Origin: Neurospora intermedia
Lineage: Eukaryota > Ascomycota > Sordariomycetes > Sordariales > Sordariaceae
Assembly: GCA_037102815.1 (NCBI GenBank)
Contig: BTPP01000008.1
Location: 2,170,001-2,234,000 of the forward strand
Direction: 5' to 3'
Length of the DNA: 64,000 bases
The notes under the pieces: generated by a model
Told to the model about the DNA's origin: nothing
Database searches by the model: none
Seen by the model: the letters and a program-made list of their open reading frames with translations, nothing else
In this document: positions 26,201 through 35,390 of the stretch, piece by piece
Position numbering within the stretch: the first letter of the stretch is position 1
Layout: every line of letters starts with the position of its first letter
Position numbers and translations under genes: made by a program

Positions 26201-26922
26201 CAGCCTTCAAGTGGTATATCGTTTTGGGTCGAGTACTGTGTATCCTCGACACTTTGTGTTTTCTCCTGCGCTGACCATGCATCATCATCAAGTGGGATGT
26301 CGTGCCGAGCCGAGTGCTGTGTATCCTCGACGCTTGCTGTTTCTTGTTGCGCTGTCAATGGTTCATCATATGGTATGTCATCCTGAGTCGAGTGCTGTGT
26401 ATCCTCGAAGCTGTGTATTCCCTCCTCTATCGCGCACTGTTCCAGAAACTGTGGTGTTATCGGTTCATTTCTCGACTGTCGCGAGTCTTGATGCGCCGTC
26501 CAGCCGGTTACGAAAAAGTCGGCATTATCAAGTAGATCGGTTGACGTGAAATTGTCGAACCCAATTGCCGTACGATCAAAGGCGACATGTTGGGCCGAAG
26601 CTGAAGATGGCGGCTCCCAATTCCACTGACTCAGGTCGACTGGGTAAGGGAAGGCCCACGGTGGTGGAGTGGGCGGACATTGTAAGGCGTTGAGATCTCC
26701 GAGGTTCCGTTTCCCCAAGCGGCGGCGGGCCTCGAGCGGACCGGGCACGCTCCCCACCGTCCTCCGTGTGGACTGGACAAAGCTGGCGAGGTGTGGGAAC
26801 TCGGCGGCGGAGGCGATCCAACACGGAGGGCCGGTCGGGAGTGGGCTTCGGGGAATGGAGGGGATTCGCGGAGTTCGACTCAGCTGGAGCAGGCGGTAGC
26901 AGTGGGAAGTTTGTGGAGTCAT
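23287..26922 (-). CDS. Predicted mitochondrial helical protein, 1211 residues
   Basis: One uninterrupted exon from the ATG at 26922. The first 55 residues are rich in Arg, Ser and Pro with almost no acidic residues, as in a mitochondrial presequence. Residues about 120-380 are acidic and carry interleaved short repeats: four EDTQHSxQxDIP-like units and three D[IVL][FL]DxxGxF-like units. From about residue 460 to the end the protein is mostly helical, with repeated helix-turn-helix stretches (for example FARRGFINRTLLEDLAYLCDD) that resemble the poorly conserved PPR-like organellar RNA proteins of fungi. That last comparison is inference from style, not a recognised domain. The C-terminus is basic (RRRRELKQMSAY). 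It is divergent from uroporphyrinogen decarboxylase, with 859 bases between the start codons. Confidence 0.75.
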   Translation of the reverse strand: MTPQTSHCYRLLQLSRTPRIPSIPRSPLPTGPPCWIASAAEFPHLASFVQSTRRTVGSVPGPLEARRRLGKRNLGDLNALQCPPTPPPWAFPYPVDLSQWNWEPPSSASAQHVAFDRTAIGFDNFTSTDLLDNADFFVTGWTAHQDSRQSRNEPITPQFLEQCAIEEGIHSFEDTQHSTQDDIPYDEPLTAQQETASVEDTQHSARHDIPLDDDAWSAQEKTQSVEDTQYSTQNDIPLEGWPSPKSPEAPIVEVANSENNSHSTTASDIFDETGNFTWDPTAQDTDTLEHSDYQIITPEWSAKADLKGPEDTQHSVQQHLSWEEGSLHGALDRSFTVDLKTATSTDASHSTTTSSDVFDNSGFFTSVPESEIDSKNKKPKDQWISPEAFMEQWSTSEPPEEARPTEPEITNPSAVQLPKWFKDPETINLRSLTRGGDLQSFSEALGQTMPEELENMERDVELETSGPDADRDEKAKGDILEEPQSPSAQYLNLRQDVDRLHAASTEPLAIFAELFGGICANLKQNIALGEISAIELRAISHELIRTIQERWGEDEDMMQTHYSALYNMTQAQLAVFLKTIIDGVRSSETLTADAVEPAFWRQFFEWMSKLEPGNDLYYLFYWGMRTVSQPGIKKGMEGILTVLERILTAWAAQPPGTTDLGEGPDGGQLSEADKATPSVDEEDIDESDFDNNDLGQVKFHEDVTGEVDIDPNQDLYLEWPPPDPKSISCVDSVLFALNVRSRGENPQRNCLHVRWVSAALEALSPHKHSILFDAATELVLQLGSSPEGMGSPVVYNWLSVLAQMDGVNTQLLCDAIDAFKTVPETIEHLGNFHMCSLMLFHWASRDRLKRRFLTARMYRHKHETYQVGLDNSQLACLAMAIYESEPATNHALLFTSMFHILRSFNRVHHLPRALKKFARRGFINRTLLEDLAYLCDDHKVALKMRRIWEAYAWKKRAIGPVFREKMEKMMNSKMPPKMDDGDKHAPFSTHVYLKYAKAIIADPSIRISTIWKVLDIPRFEEAFDPDRVSLEDQRKRLSLHGNVGDKRATVVAQIAPLFASVEHLSNRQKYRLMQQSISYLEEVEAIKAARGMGGLTDQDIQSTVQHTLDSRYSESSDRDAIHQPNPWNQGLSADVLMALYKVVTKDLVMGRPGRETRLRYFIQCMERHYGPEVARATRQKLVDWRTKLYEQDKPNSYQVRRRRELKQMSAY

Positions 26923-27781
26923 GGGGAGTGGACTCGGAGCGGAGGAGAAGGAGGAGACCTCGACGTGGGAGCTTGACTCGCGTTCACGGGCGGCGGAGGG
27001 GTGGGTGGTCGGGGGATCCCAGCCTAGTGAGATCCATCGGAGGGGGGAGGGTGTGCTTGTTGATTGAAGTGTCGAGATGTAGTTTTATATAGCAATTAAA
27101 GAGGTATATCATGACAGACAGAGAGAGTGACTTGGTGTAGAGAAGAACATGGCGAGACCAGCAACGTACGACACAACGAAGAGAACAGCTTAGCTTGGTA
27201 GCTCGAGACTTGTGAGAGCCGAGTTCGTGAGGGGGAATTGTGGATATCAACTTTTTAGTCTGACATTGCGGCAATCAACTAACTGAAGGAAGCAAGCTGT
27301 AGCCGGCGGGAGCTGTCGGTGCTGTTGTGTCTGTGGCTGATGGTACCTGCATTCGTCTGAACTTCCCTCGCTTGAGGGCAGTTGTGGCTTGTCCCTATTT
27401 CCGTAAGTAGATAACCCACAGTTTCCGGGCAGTCCTAAAGTCGTAGGCTACAAATTGCCCGAGGAGCCTAAGCGCGCGGCCGGGGGGATTGTCAGACTTC
27501 CAGGGACAAGAGGGGTAAATTTAGTGGAAGCTCGATCGTGTCAGGGGTGCAATTGGCAGCAGATCGACCCCGCAAAACGCCAAAGAGACCCCACTGAAAT
27601 TCAGCAGCCGAGCTTCAACGCTGTGGGTGCCCTGGGTGCGGTGATCCTCCGGGCCACCAGTTCTGTTTTGGAATATCACAAGTCCCATTGAGACATGGCG
27701 GGGGCTTCTCTCTGTCTCTTGTCCTTGTCCACTGCCTTGGTTGCCTGGTATCTTCACAACAAGTCAACAAACAGACACAAG
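26923..27781. promoter_or_regulatory. Divergent promoter region with an in-frame upstream ATG
   Basis: Separates the minus-strand mitochondrial-like gene (start 26922) from uroporphyrinogen decarboxylase (start 27782). A second ATG at 27695 is in frame with the decarboxylase, with no stop between, and would add 29 residues. No TATA box is obvious in either direction. Confidence 0.55.
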
Positions 27782-29109
27782 ATGGCTTCCCAATTTCCTC
27801 CTCTCAAGAATGACTTGTTGCTCAGGGCCGCCCGTGGTAAGTCTTTTGAAAATTTCAGACAAAAAAAAAAGAGTCATCTCATCTTTCACATGTAATCTTA
27901 TTCACTAACACATTTTCTCACACACAGGCGAGACCGTTGAGCGTCCCCCTATCTGGGTGATGCGCCAGGGTGAGATGTCCTCACTGAGACAAACTTACTT
28001 TCACTCCGAAACTCACCTCTCATCCTCGCAGCCGGCCGCTACCTCCCCGAGTACCATGAAGCCAAAGGCGGGCGTGACTTCTTTGAAGTCTGCCGCGACC
28101 CCGAGATCGCCTCGACCCTGACCCTCCAGCCCATTGAGCGCTACGCCGGCCTGATCGACGCCGCCATCATCTTCTCCGACATCCTCGTCATCCCCCAGGC
28201 CATGGGCATGACGGTCGAGATGGTCGACAAGAAGGGCCCCCACTTCCCCAACCCTCTGCGCTCGCCCAGCGACGGCCAGTACGCCGAGCTCATGAAGCGC
28301 GACGTCGACGTGGCCAAGGAGCTGGACTATGTCTACAAGGCCATCACCCTCACCCGCAAGAAGCTCGACGGCCGTGTTCCCCTGTTCGGATTCACCGGTG
28401 CCCCGTGGACGCTGCTGTGCTACATGGTTGAGGGTGGCGGTACCAAGTTGTTTAAGGAGGTCAAGACGTGGATTTACAAGTATCCCGAGGAGACCAAGGC
28501 GTTGTTGCAGAAGATCTCGGAGTTGTGCGTCGAGTACTTGGCTCTGCAGGTCAAGGCTGGCGCTCAGGTAATGCTGCCCCCCTCTTGTCTAGGTATATAT
28601 CACCTTGGCCATTTAGCACTAACGACATCCAGATCGTCCAAGTCTTTGACTCCTGGGCCGGCGAGCTCTCCCCCTCGTCTTTCAAGACCTTCTCCCAGCC
28701 CTACTTGACCTACATCGCCAAGCACCTGCCGCTCCGCCTTAAGGAGATGGGTCTCGAGCCCGTCCCCATGGTTGTCTTCCCCAAAGGTGCGTGGTACGCC
28801 CTCGACGCCGCCTGCGACATGGGCTACAACGTCGTCGGCCTGGACTGGCTGCACGACCCCGCCGAGGCCGTCAAGGTTGTTGGCGACAGGCCCATGGTTC
28901 TTCAGGGTAACGCTGACCCTGGTGTCCTCTACGGATCCCATGAGGCCATCACCAAGGTCGTCGAGGAGATGGTGCAGGGCTTTGATTGGCATGGCAGACA
29001 CAAGGGCTGGATTGTCAATTTGGGCCATGGCATTACGCCGTTTGTCAACCCGGATGATCTCAAGTTCTTCTTTGAGGAGATTCATCGGTTGACTAAGACC
29101 AAGGCTTAG
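27782..29109 (+). CDS. hem12: Uroporphyrinogen decarboxylase
   Basis: Converts uroporphyrinogen III to coproporphyrinogen III by removing four carboxyl groups, the fifth step of heme synthesis, normally in the cytosol. Exons are 27782..27836, 27928..27969, 28032..28567 and 28633..29109, giving 369 residues, the usual family length. Exon 2 is a 42-nt microexon. The N-terminal signature [17 protein letters not shown] is intact across the exon 2-3 junction, including the Arg and Gly-Arg-Tyr substrate-binding residues. Other family blocks are visible: [38 protein letters not shown] and the C-terminal [13 protein letters not shown]. The ATG at 27782 (AAGATGGC) matches the family start; an in-frame ATG at 27695 would add a hydrophobic 29-residue leader. 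The symbol is that of the yeast orthologue. Confidence 0.97.
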
Positions 29110-29212
29110 GTGCATGGTTGGATGTACAAATAAAACGGTGTTGATGATGTATGAAATTTAAATAGATATATATCCCCTCAATCAAGTGTCCAAAAACATC
29201 CTGCTCCGAAGC

Positions 29213-30629
29213 CTACAAGGCATCCCCAACAGTCGAGAGATCAACGACAGCCCTATGTGCTGTTAGCTTTTCACTTCACACATCTTCACTTCTCAGAGAA
29301 ATGACTTACCAAGACAACAACCACCCAACCCGCCCTCCAATACTCTTGCAAACCCCCTGACTCCTATAATTTTCCAGAAAAACATCCGCAGCTCCCCATC
29401 CATCATCTCCATAATCCTTGACATGGTCCCTCATGACTTTACAAGCCACCGCCTTTGCCAGTCCCTTTCCACGGTATTGCTCCTATATCATCCTCATATT
29501 AGCCGTTGCCTCTCAATCGTAAATCGTCAGAAAAACAAAAACAAACCTCAACATGCAACGTCATCAACGTCCCATCAAACGCCATGAACCCCCACGCCAC
29601 CATCCTCCCCCCCTCTCCATCCCGTACCGCCACGCTCGGAAGTCCCAAAAGCGTATCCTCCTGCCTTTTAATACTCGTCCGGCTCTGCACCAACCTTACA
29701 TCCTCCTTTGTCCTCACCCGATCCCACACCAGCCCTTCTTCTTCCTCCCTCATCACCCTTTCCAACTTCCCCCCCTCCTTTTCCCCTTCCTTCTCCGACG
29801 ACAACGACGACGACGAGACCAACGCCTCAGTCCGAAACAACCACTTCTGACACACCTCCCACTCAATCTCCTCCGGGATATTCGCCGTCTTGTGCATGTG
29901 GACCTTATACCCATGCCGTCCCTTAGGATCCAAAAACAATCGATGGCGATGAATCTCCGCCAAACTACCTATCATCACCTTTGGTCCTGGTCCCGGCCCT
30001 TTGTTTTCGTTCCCCGCGGCGTTCATGAGGAGATACTCCCTCGCCTCAGCCCAGTTCTTTTGTCGCTGCTCACTTGCACCGCCCTCTAAAACAAAAGGCA
30101 TCTGCAAAGCAATGGTGCGCATCCTTCTCAAGAGGGCTAGCATTAGCTCGTCGCACTCTTGAGCTTCTTGTTCTGGTAACGAATGCGATTGCGTTCCAAA
30201 CACTCCCGATGTTGTCGATGTTGTCGATCCATCCACGGCTGCACCAGTACCAGGATCAAAAAAACAATGATCCTCCAACGTAGAATAAACCCACGCCTGC
30301 GTCTCAGGAAACCGACTCAAGTCCACAAACGCCGCGGCGAAATGCCTCCTTTTTCCAACCGCCGCTTGCCCATTAGGTTTTCCATCCGTCTGAGATTCAG
30401 ATCCAACAGGCTGGACAAGATCCTCGAGAGAGTGTCTGGAAGCAAAAAGGACATGGGAGTAGGGAGTCGTGCCTGGTGCGTTGTTGTCCGAGTCAGAAGA
30501 AAAATTGGCGGCGTATTGAAGACGGCGGAGGACGGGGAGGGAGTAAGGGAGGTGGTTGGATAAGAGGTTCAAGAGGGAAGGAGAGGGGAGGGGGGTGTCG
30601 AGGAGGTGAAGTTCAGTGGGCAGTGACAT
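29213..30629 (-). CDS. GNAT-family N-acetyltransferase, 431 residues
   Basis: Minus-strand exons are 30629..29547, 29482..29310 and 29252..29213; the last carries only 13 codons including the stop. The second intron has a GTAAGT donor, a GCTAAC branch and a CATAG acceptor. The acetyl-CoA binding motif A is split by the first splice: strand WGFMAFDGTLMTLHVE then loop EQYRGKGLAKAVACKVM, with the Q-x-x-G-x-G/A signature. The C-terminal NYRSQGVCKSIGG stretch fits the last GNAT strand and helix. The substrate cannot be inferred. The first in-frame ATG is at 30629 (AAAAATGTCACTG), but the frame stays open for another 73 codons upstream without any ATG; that stretch is Ser/Arg-rich with almost no acidic residues and looks like a mitochondrial presequence. 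It ends about 100 bases from the uroporphyrinogen decarboxylase stop, convergently. Confidence 0.85.
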
Positions 30630-31674
30630 TTTTGTTGTTTTGGCTGTGGTGGTGGTTGTTGTGGTGGTGAGGAGAGTTGTCAAGATATGTTGCGTAGAAA
30701 ACTGAAGCCGTAGGTTCTGGTGAAATTTTCGAAAAAGGGATATCTGGGGAGATAGGGAAGATTCAAATCCTGGCGGCTTTCCGAGGACAGATGAGAGACT
30801 GAAGACCGTCCGTTTCCTGAGTGAACTTGCGTGGAATTGGTGGAACAAACAAAGTGAAGAATTGATATTTTAAGCAAATGTAGTTAGTTGTCGTCAAGTC
30901 GTATCAAGATCCCTCGGAATAGTCATATAAGTGGGCCAATCAGATTATCCAAGACAGAAACACCAATAACATCGACGAGTGATACGGACAATACGCGGAT
31001 ATAGGCAGGTAGTCTAGGTGTTTGGTATCTCTGCTCCGAAATGTAGACATGAAACCAAATCTCACGCAAATGACTCATCACTCAACTCATGGCATCCGAA
31101 AAAGAAGTCATGCTCAGTCAACGCACTGTCAACCAGAAAAAGACCGTGACATTGGAATCACAAAAGTACAGCGGGCAAGATAAAGTAGAGATAGATCAGG
31201 GTAACTTTTGGAAATCCTTCTCTTTCTTTCCTTGCCTGTTTTAGTGTCAAGGCTTCTTTTTGTCCTATGCCATGCTATGTTCAACACCTCCGTATATCCG
31301 TCAAAAAACACCCCCATCCAAAATGCTGATATTGAAAAAGTTTCGAAAGCCTGAACCTTGCATAATGGCCTATACCCAATCCATCGCAACCCGTGTAGAG
31401 AGGTGAATATCCCTTAACGCCAAAACCCCTGGGTATGAACAATGTGATGAAACAAAAAGAAAGAAAATCCCACTTTCCGTGAACATGCCGACATCGGTAG
31501 AGGTTGACAATTCGGAGAGGAGGCCGAGAAGGGGGTCGCGGAGCATCGTAACAGCAGCCCGTCATCAGCTCAGCTTGCCGTCCAGCCCTGACTCCATGAT
31601 CACCACCGTGACCCCCTCAGGATGGCCCCCTCATAACTCAATCGCATCACAACCGCACCACAACCCAATCCGCC
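30630..31674. other. Intergenic between acetyltransferase and DUF3602 genes
   Basis: Both flanking genes are on the minus strand, so this is the 3' region of the DUF3602 gene and the promoter and leader of the acetyltransferase. The part nearest the acetyltransferase (30630-30848) is open in its frame. A TTG-rich and ACAA-rich strip lies at about 30630-30680. No separate gene is seen. Confidence 0.6.
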
Positions 31675-32365
31675 TTACGGCGAACTATTCCCACTCTTCC
31701 TCTCCGCACTCCCCTCCCTCTTCTCCTCCTTCTTGTCTGTCTTGTCCTTCTTTCCAAACAAGAAATTCCTCCCCTTCTCCGCCCACCCCAGTTCCGACTC
31801 GCTCTTTTCATTCTTCTTGTGGCCATGGGCAGCTTGCTTCTCGCGCTCGGCCTCCTTCTCCTTTTCTTTTTCTTTATTCTCTTTATTCTCCTTGTGATTT
31901 CCGCCATTATGTGTCCTCGATGGGTGCAGCAGGTTGTGCAGATGCAGGTGGTTCTCGTCTTCCTTGTCAATGGCAGTGGCTCCCGAGTGACCAGCCTTTT
32001 GGGCTTCGCGAGCAGCTTGCGCGTCTTCGGCCGTGAATACGTTGCCGGTGCCGCCGCGGCCAATGTGAGTGGCGCCGAAGGAGTCGCGGCGGACGACACT
32101 GTGTTACTGTGTTAGCATCAGATTGCTGAGGTGGGGGAGAGAGGGCAAGGAATTGTAAAACGTACGGCTCAACGTCTTGCCTCCTCCTCGTCTCAACGGG
32201 GTCCGAGTTCTTTGCCATGTTACCGTTGCCTCCACGGCCGGTTGTCACCATGGCTGTCTTGAGAGTGGGTGTTTGTAGGTCTTCGGGCTGGATACGGGGG
32301 GACTTGGAGCTGTCGACGATGTTGCCGGCGCCGCCGCGGCCTGACGATTGCATGTGGGCTGTCAT
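31675..32365 (-). CDS. DUF3602 (Par32-like) protein, 207 residues
   Basis: Minus-strand exons are 32365..32166 and 32098..31675, joined by a 67-nt intron (GTACGT donor, GCTAAC branch, ACACAG acceptor). Three copies of the family hallmark are present: GRGGAGN, GRGGNGN and GRGGTGN, the last in exon 2. The C-terminal half is Lys/Glu-rich and probably unstructured, ending in SGNSSP. Known relatives include yeast Par32/Amu1, a phosphoprotein downstream of TORC1 that restrains the Mep1 and Mep3 ammonium transporters; whether this protein does the same is inference. The ATG at 32365 was chosen because it places the first GRGG motif near the N-terminus, as in the family. An in-frame ATG five codons further in is an alternative. 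Confidence 0.88.
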
Positions 32366-32860
32366 TGTGTTTGTCTCGATTGTGTTGTTTCTGAAATGAA
32401 TTTGCCAAAGTTGAGTGGTTGCGTTAAAGTTTTGACGACACACGGGACGATCGCGCCTCAGACACTGTCTCTGACGTAGAAGAAAGCTGGGGGCCAGTCG
32501 GGTTGTTTGTTGTAGTGTCTTTTATGTAGATCGTCACGAGGAGGGTTGACGATTGGAGGTGGTGGTTGGATGGTTTGCGCCGGTGTGGCTGATGTCGCTA
32601 TGACTTGATGGCGTAGATGGTAAAGATGGATGTGAATGAAGAAGCCCCAACTCTGGGAATAAGATGAGTCTTATATTCGAGCGACTTTTCCTTGTTCCTG
32701 TTTTCTTCTGATTCAAGACTCTTGGATCGTCGTTTTCGGGTTCTTGTCATTGCACTGAGATGGATGTCGGCGGGGCCTGGGAGGGGTGCACGGGGTGGTC
32801 TGAGTGGGCAAAAACCCTTTCTTTTCAAGTAGCTCAGCCCAGCGGACAGGCCGGGGGCAG

Positions 32861-32885
32861 GCACTGCACTGCACTGCACTGCACT
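32861..32885. repeat. GCACT microsatellite, five units
   Basis: Five perfect tandem GCACT units followed by a partial sixth and a diverged copy pair (CTGCATCTACTGCATCT). Confidence 0.95.
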
Positions 32886-35066
32886 GCATCTACTGCATCT
32901 CAGGGCACCGCATGACCAAAACGTGCTGTTGACAAGGAAATAACGACCACAGCACAACAAGGATCTTGCTTCCCGTCCTCTTTGGCCACTGAAAAAAGGT
33001 CGATCACAAGCGCCCGAAAAGATTTTTTTTTTTCCCCTTCATTCTCTGCTGAAGAGAAAATTTCAAGGGTCTCGTCCGTCTGGGCGTTGACATCACACGC
33101 ACAGCCCCAACGGAAGAAAGTAAAAAAAAAAAACAAAAAAAAAAAACCAGCAAAGGTCCCAAAGCACGCTCGACAGGCAATCCCAGCGGAAGTGGAAATC
33201 TTGATGGGACATGGGACGAGAAACAAACCCCCAACCCAAGACTTTTCAACAAACCATTCCAGGGCGGAGAACACACACGGGTGACGGGAGCAGGCGAGAA
33301 CCATCAGCCAAGAAGATGACACCATCCAGCAGATGATGTGCTCCGTCCAACGAAAAAGATTCCTGTTACGTACACGAGCATGACTTGATGGGTTGGTGTT
33401 GATCGATGGGGCAGCTGGCTAATAGCTTGGGATTCGCCGACTGGTGCGCCGGTGAGTGATGTTTTGATCTTGATAACAGCAAGGAATCGATCAATGTTCT
33501 CGTTGATAGAGGATTCGCAATGAAGTCGTCATCACAAGAAACCCGGGTACTGAAAAGAAAGGCCATGTTGATAGCGGTACCGATATCAAAAGCTCCATCT
33601 TACCGAGAGGCACCTGGCGGGGTCGGACCCAGCCGAGTAAACCCCGGCGACGGAGACCACCGCTTGGGCCGACCTTGTGCGGCAGCGGATCCGCGAGCTC
33701 ATGGTTTCTCCGGGTTGGAAATGCGATTTCAGCCCGACCGTCGACTCGTCTCATGACAACATTTCGTGACATTTCGTGATGAAATTAAAATCCATCCGGT
33801 TCCTGAATGAACCTGACTCCTGTTCCTGTCTCGTGACTGCTGGGGATGAGAGATCCCCGACCTTGATTTAACCACATGGATTTACCCGATTTAGCCATAT
33901 TTCTAGGAATACTTCCAGAACGCCGAACAGATGGGATTTCGTGCCTCAATCACTTGTTCCCAATGATGGGACAAACATGCTCTCGACGTTTTTATTTTCT
34001 TAATTTTGTTTATTCTTGTTCATTTTTATCTTCTCCCTTTTTCGATGCGATGGGATTTCGCACACGAGGCCTTACTCCGTACCTAGATCTTTTGTTGGAT
34101 AGTCGTTACCAAACAAATTGAACAACAACAGCGACAACGAGTCACTCAAGCGTTGTTTGTGCCTGTTGAGATTTGTCTCAGTGACGTATGCCGCGGCGGC
34201 TTTTTGCCATGCTTTCTTTTATCTCGTTGATCTCCCGAAATCTCAACGAAATATGCCACTATCTAACATTCTGGCTGATCTTGCTTTAGACATCTATACT
34301 ACACTAGGAAATGAGTCCAAGAGCTTTATCTCGTTGATCTATCAAACCTAGGTATCTACCTAACGAAGATCAACTCTAATAAGACAATGTCATGGAATCA
34401 ATCTCAACACAAGACAGGAACAACAACACCACCAAAGACCTAGTCTTATCAGCAACTGTCTATCTACAGTGTTTCTTACTTGGCAGTGGAGCAAAAACTA
34501 ATGATAATGATAAAAACAACTGAAAGTCTGACTATCGCTACTCGTGCGAGTCTGGCGAGGTCCAAAAAAGTGGGGGCGGGGGACGAGTATAGCTTCCAAC
34601 AGACGCGATGTCGATTTCTCCTCGGACAAATAACCGCCTCGGCATCTTCTAGAGGTAATCCGGCGGCGATCCAGCACCTAGTACACCGATCTGTCCGGTC
34701 GCAACCCGGGAAAAAGTGGAGAACAACGGCACAGTGGAGTGCCGGCATAGCGGTACCTATCCGGGATCGGGACTTGCTCCACTAAAACGGCCGTCCGGGC
34801 GGGTGGGATCGAGTCGAACTCTAACTTGGTCCGTTACGGTTCTTCGGTACGACATTCTACGTAGTCTACACAGTAAGTGATAATACTAGTAGAATCCAGA
34901 TTGACCCAATTACATAGCTCCACGGTCTTGTCTTTATTGATTTCTTCTTTCTCTCTTCTTTTTTCCTGTTACACATCGGCTTCATTGTCTATATCTAGGT
35001 CGTTCGTTTCCGCTCCGAATGCACCTCCGAAAATTGACTGTGACAGCAACGGATTCAGTGTGTCAG

Positions 35067-35104
35067 AAAAAAAAAGAAAAAAAAAAAAAAAAGAAAAAAA
35101 AAAA
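35067..35104. repeat. A-rich tract
   Basis: Thirty-eight bases of A with two single G interruptions, followed by a short CA run. Confidence 0.95.
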
Positions 35105-35354
35105 CACACACGGATGGGACAGATGTGAGATTGGAAGTTTTTTGTTGCATTCTCAAGGTACTATCTCAGTTAGCCTTTTCTTTCAGATCCCATGATCCGA
35201 GCTACATCGATAATAGACATCTACGGAAGAGTGGAATTGCGGACGTAAAAGTCCCGGGAGAAGAGCGGAAACGGGTGTATCCAATATTTGTTCCATTTGG
35301 TCCGTCCCGTCTTGTCTCTTTATTTTGCTTTTGCTTCCCGTCGTTTCAATGTTC

Positions 35355-35356
<2 letters not shown>

Positions 35357-35388
<32 letters not shown>
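35357..35388. repeat. Uninterrupted T32 run
   Basis: Thirty-two consecutive T on the plus strand, 250 bases after the A-rich tract at 35067. The two tracts are complementary and could pair, bracketing about 250 bases. Confidence 0.95.
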
Positions 35389-35390
<2 letters not shown>

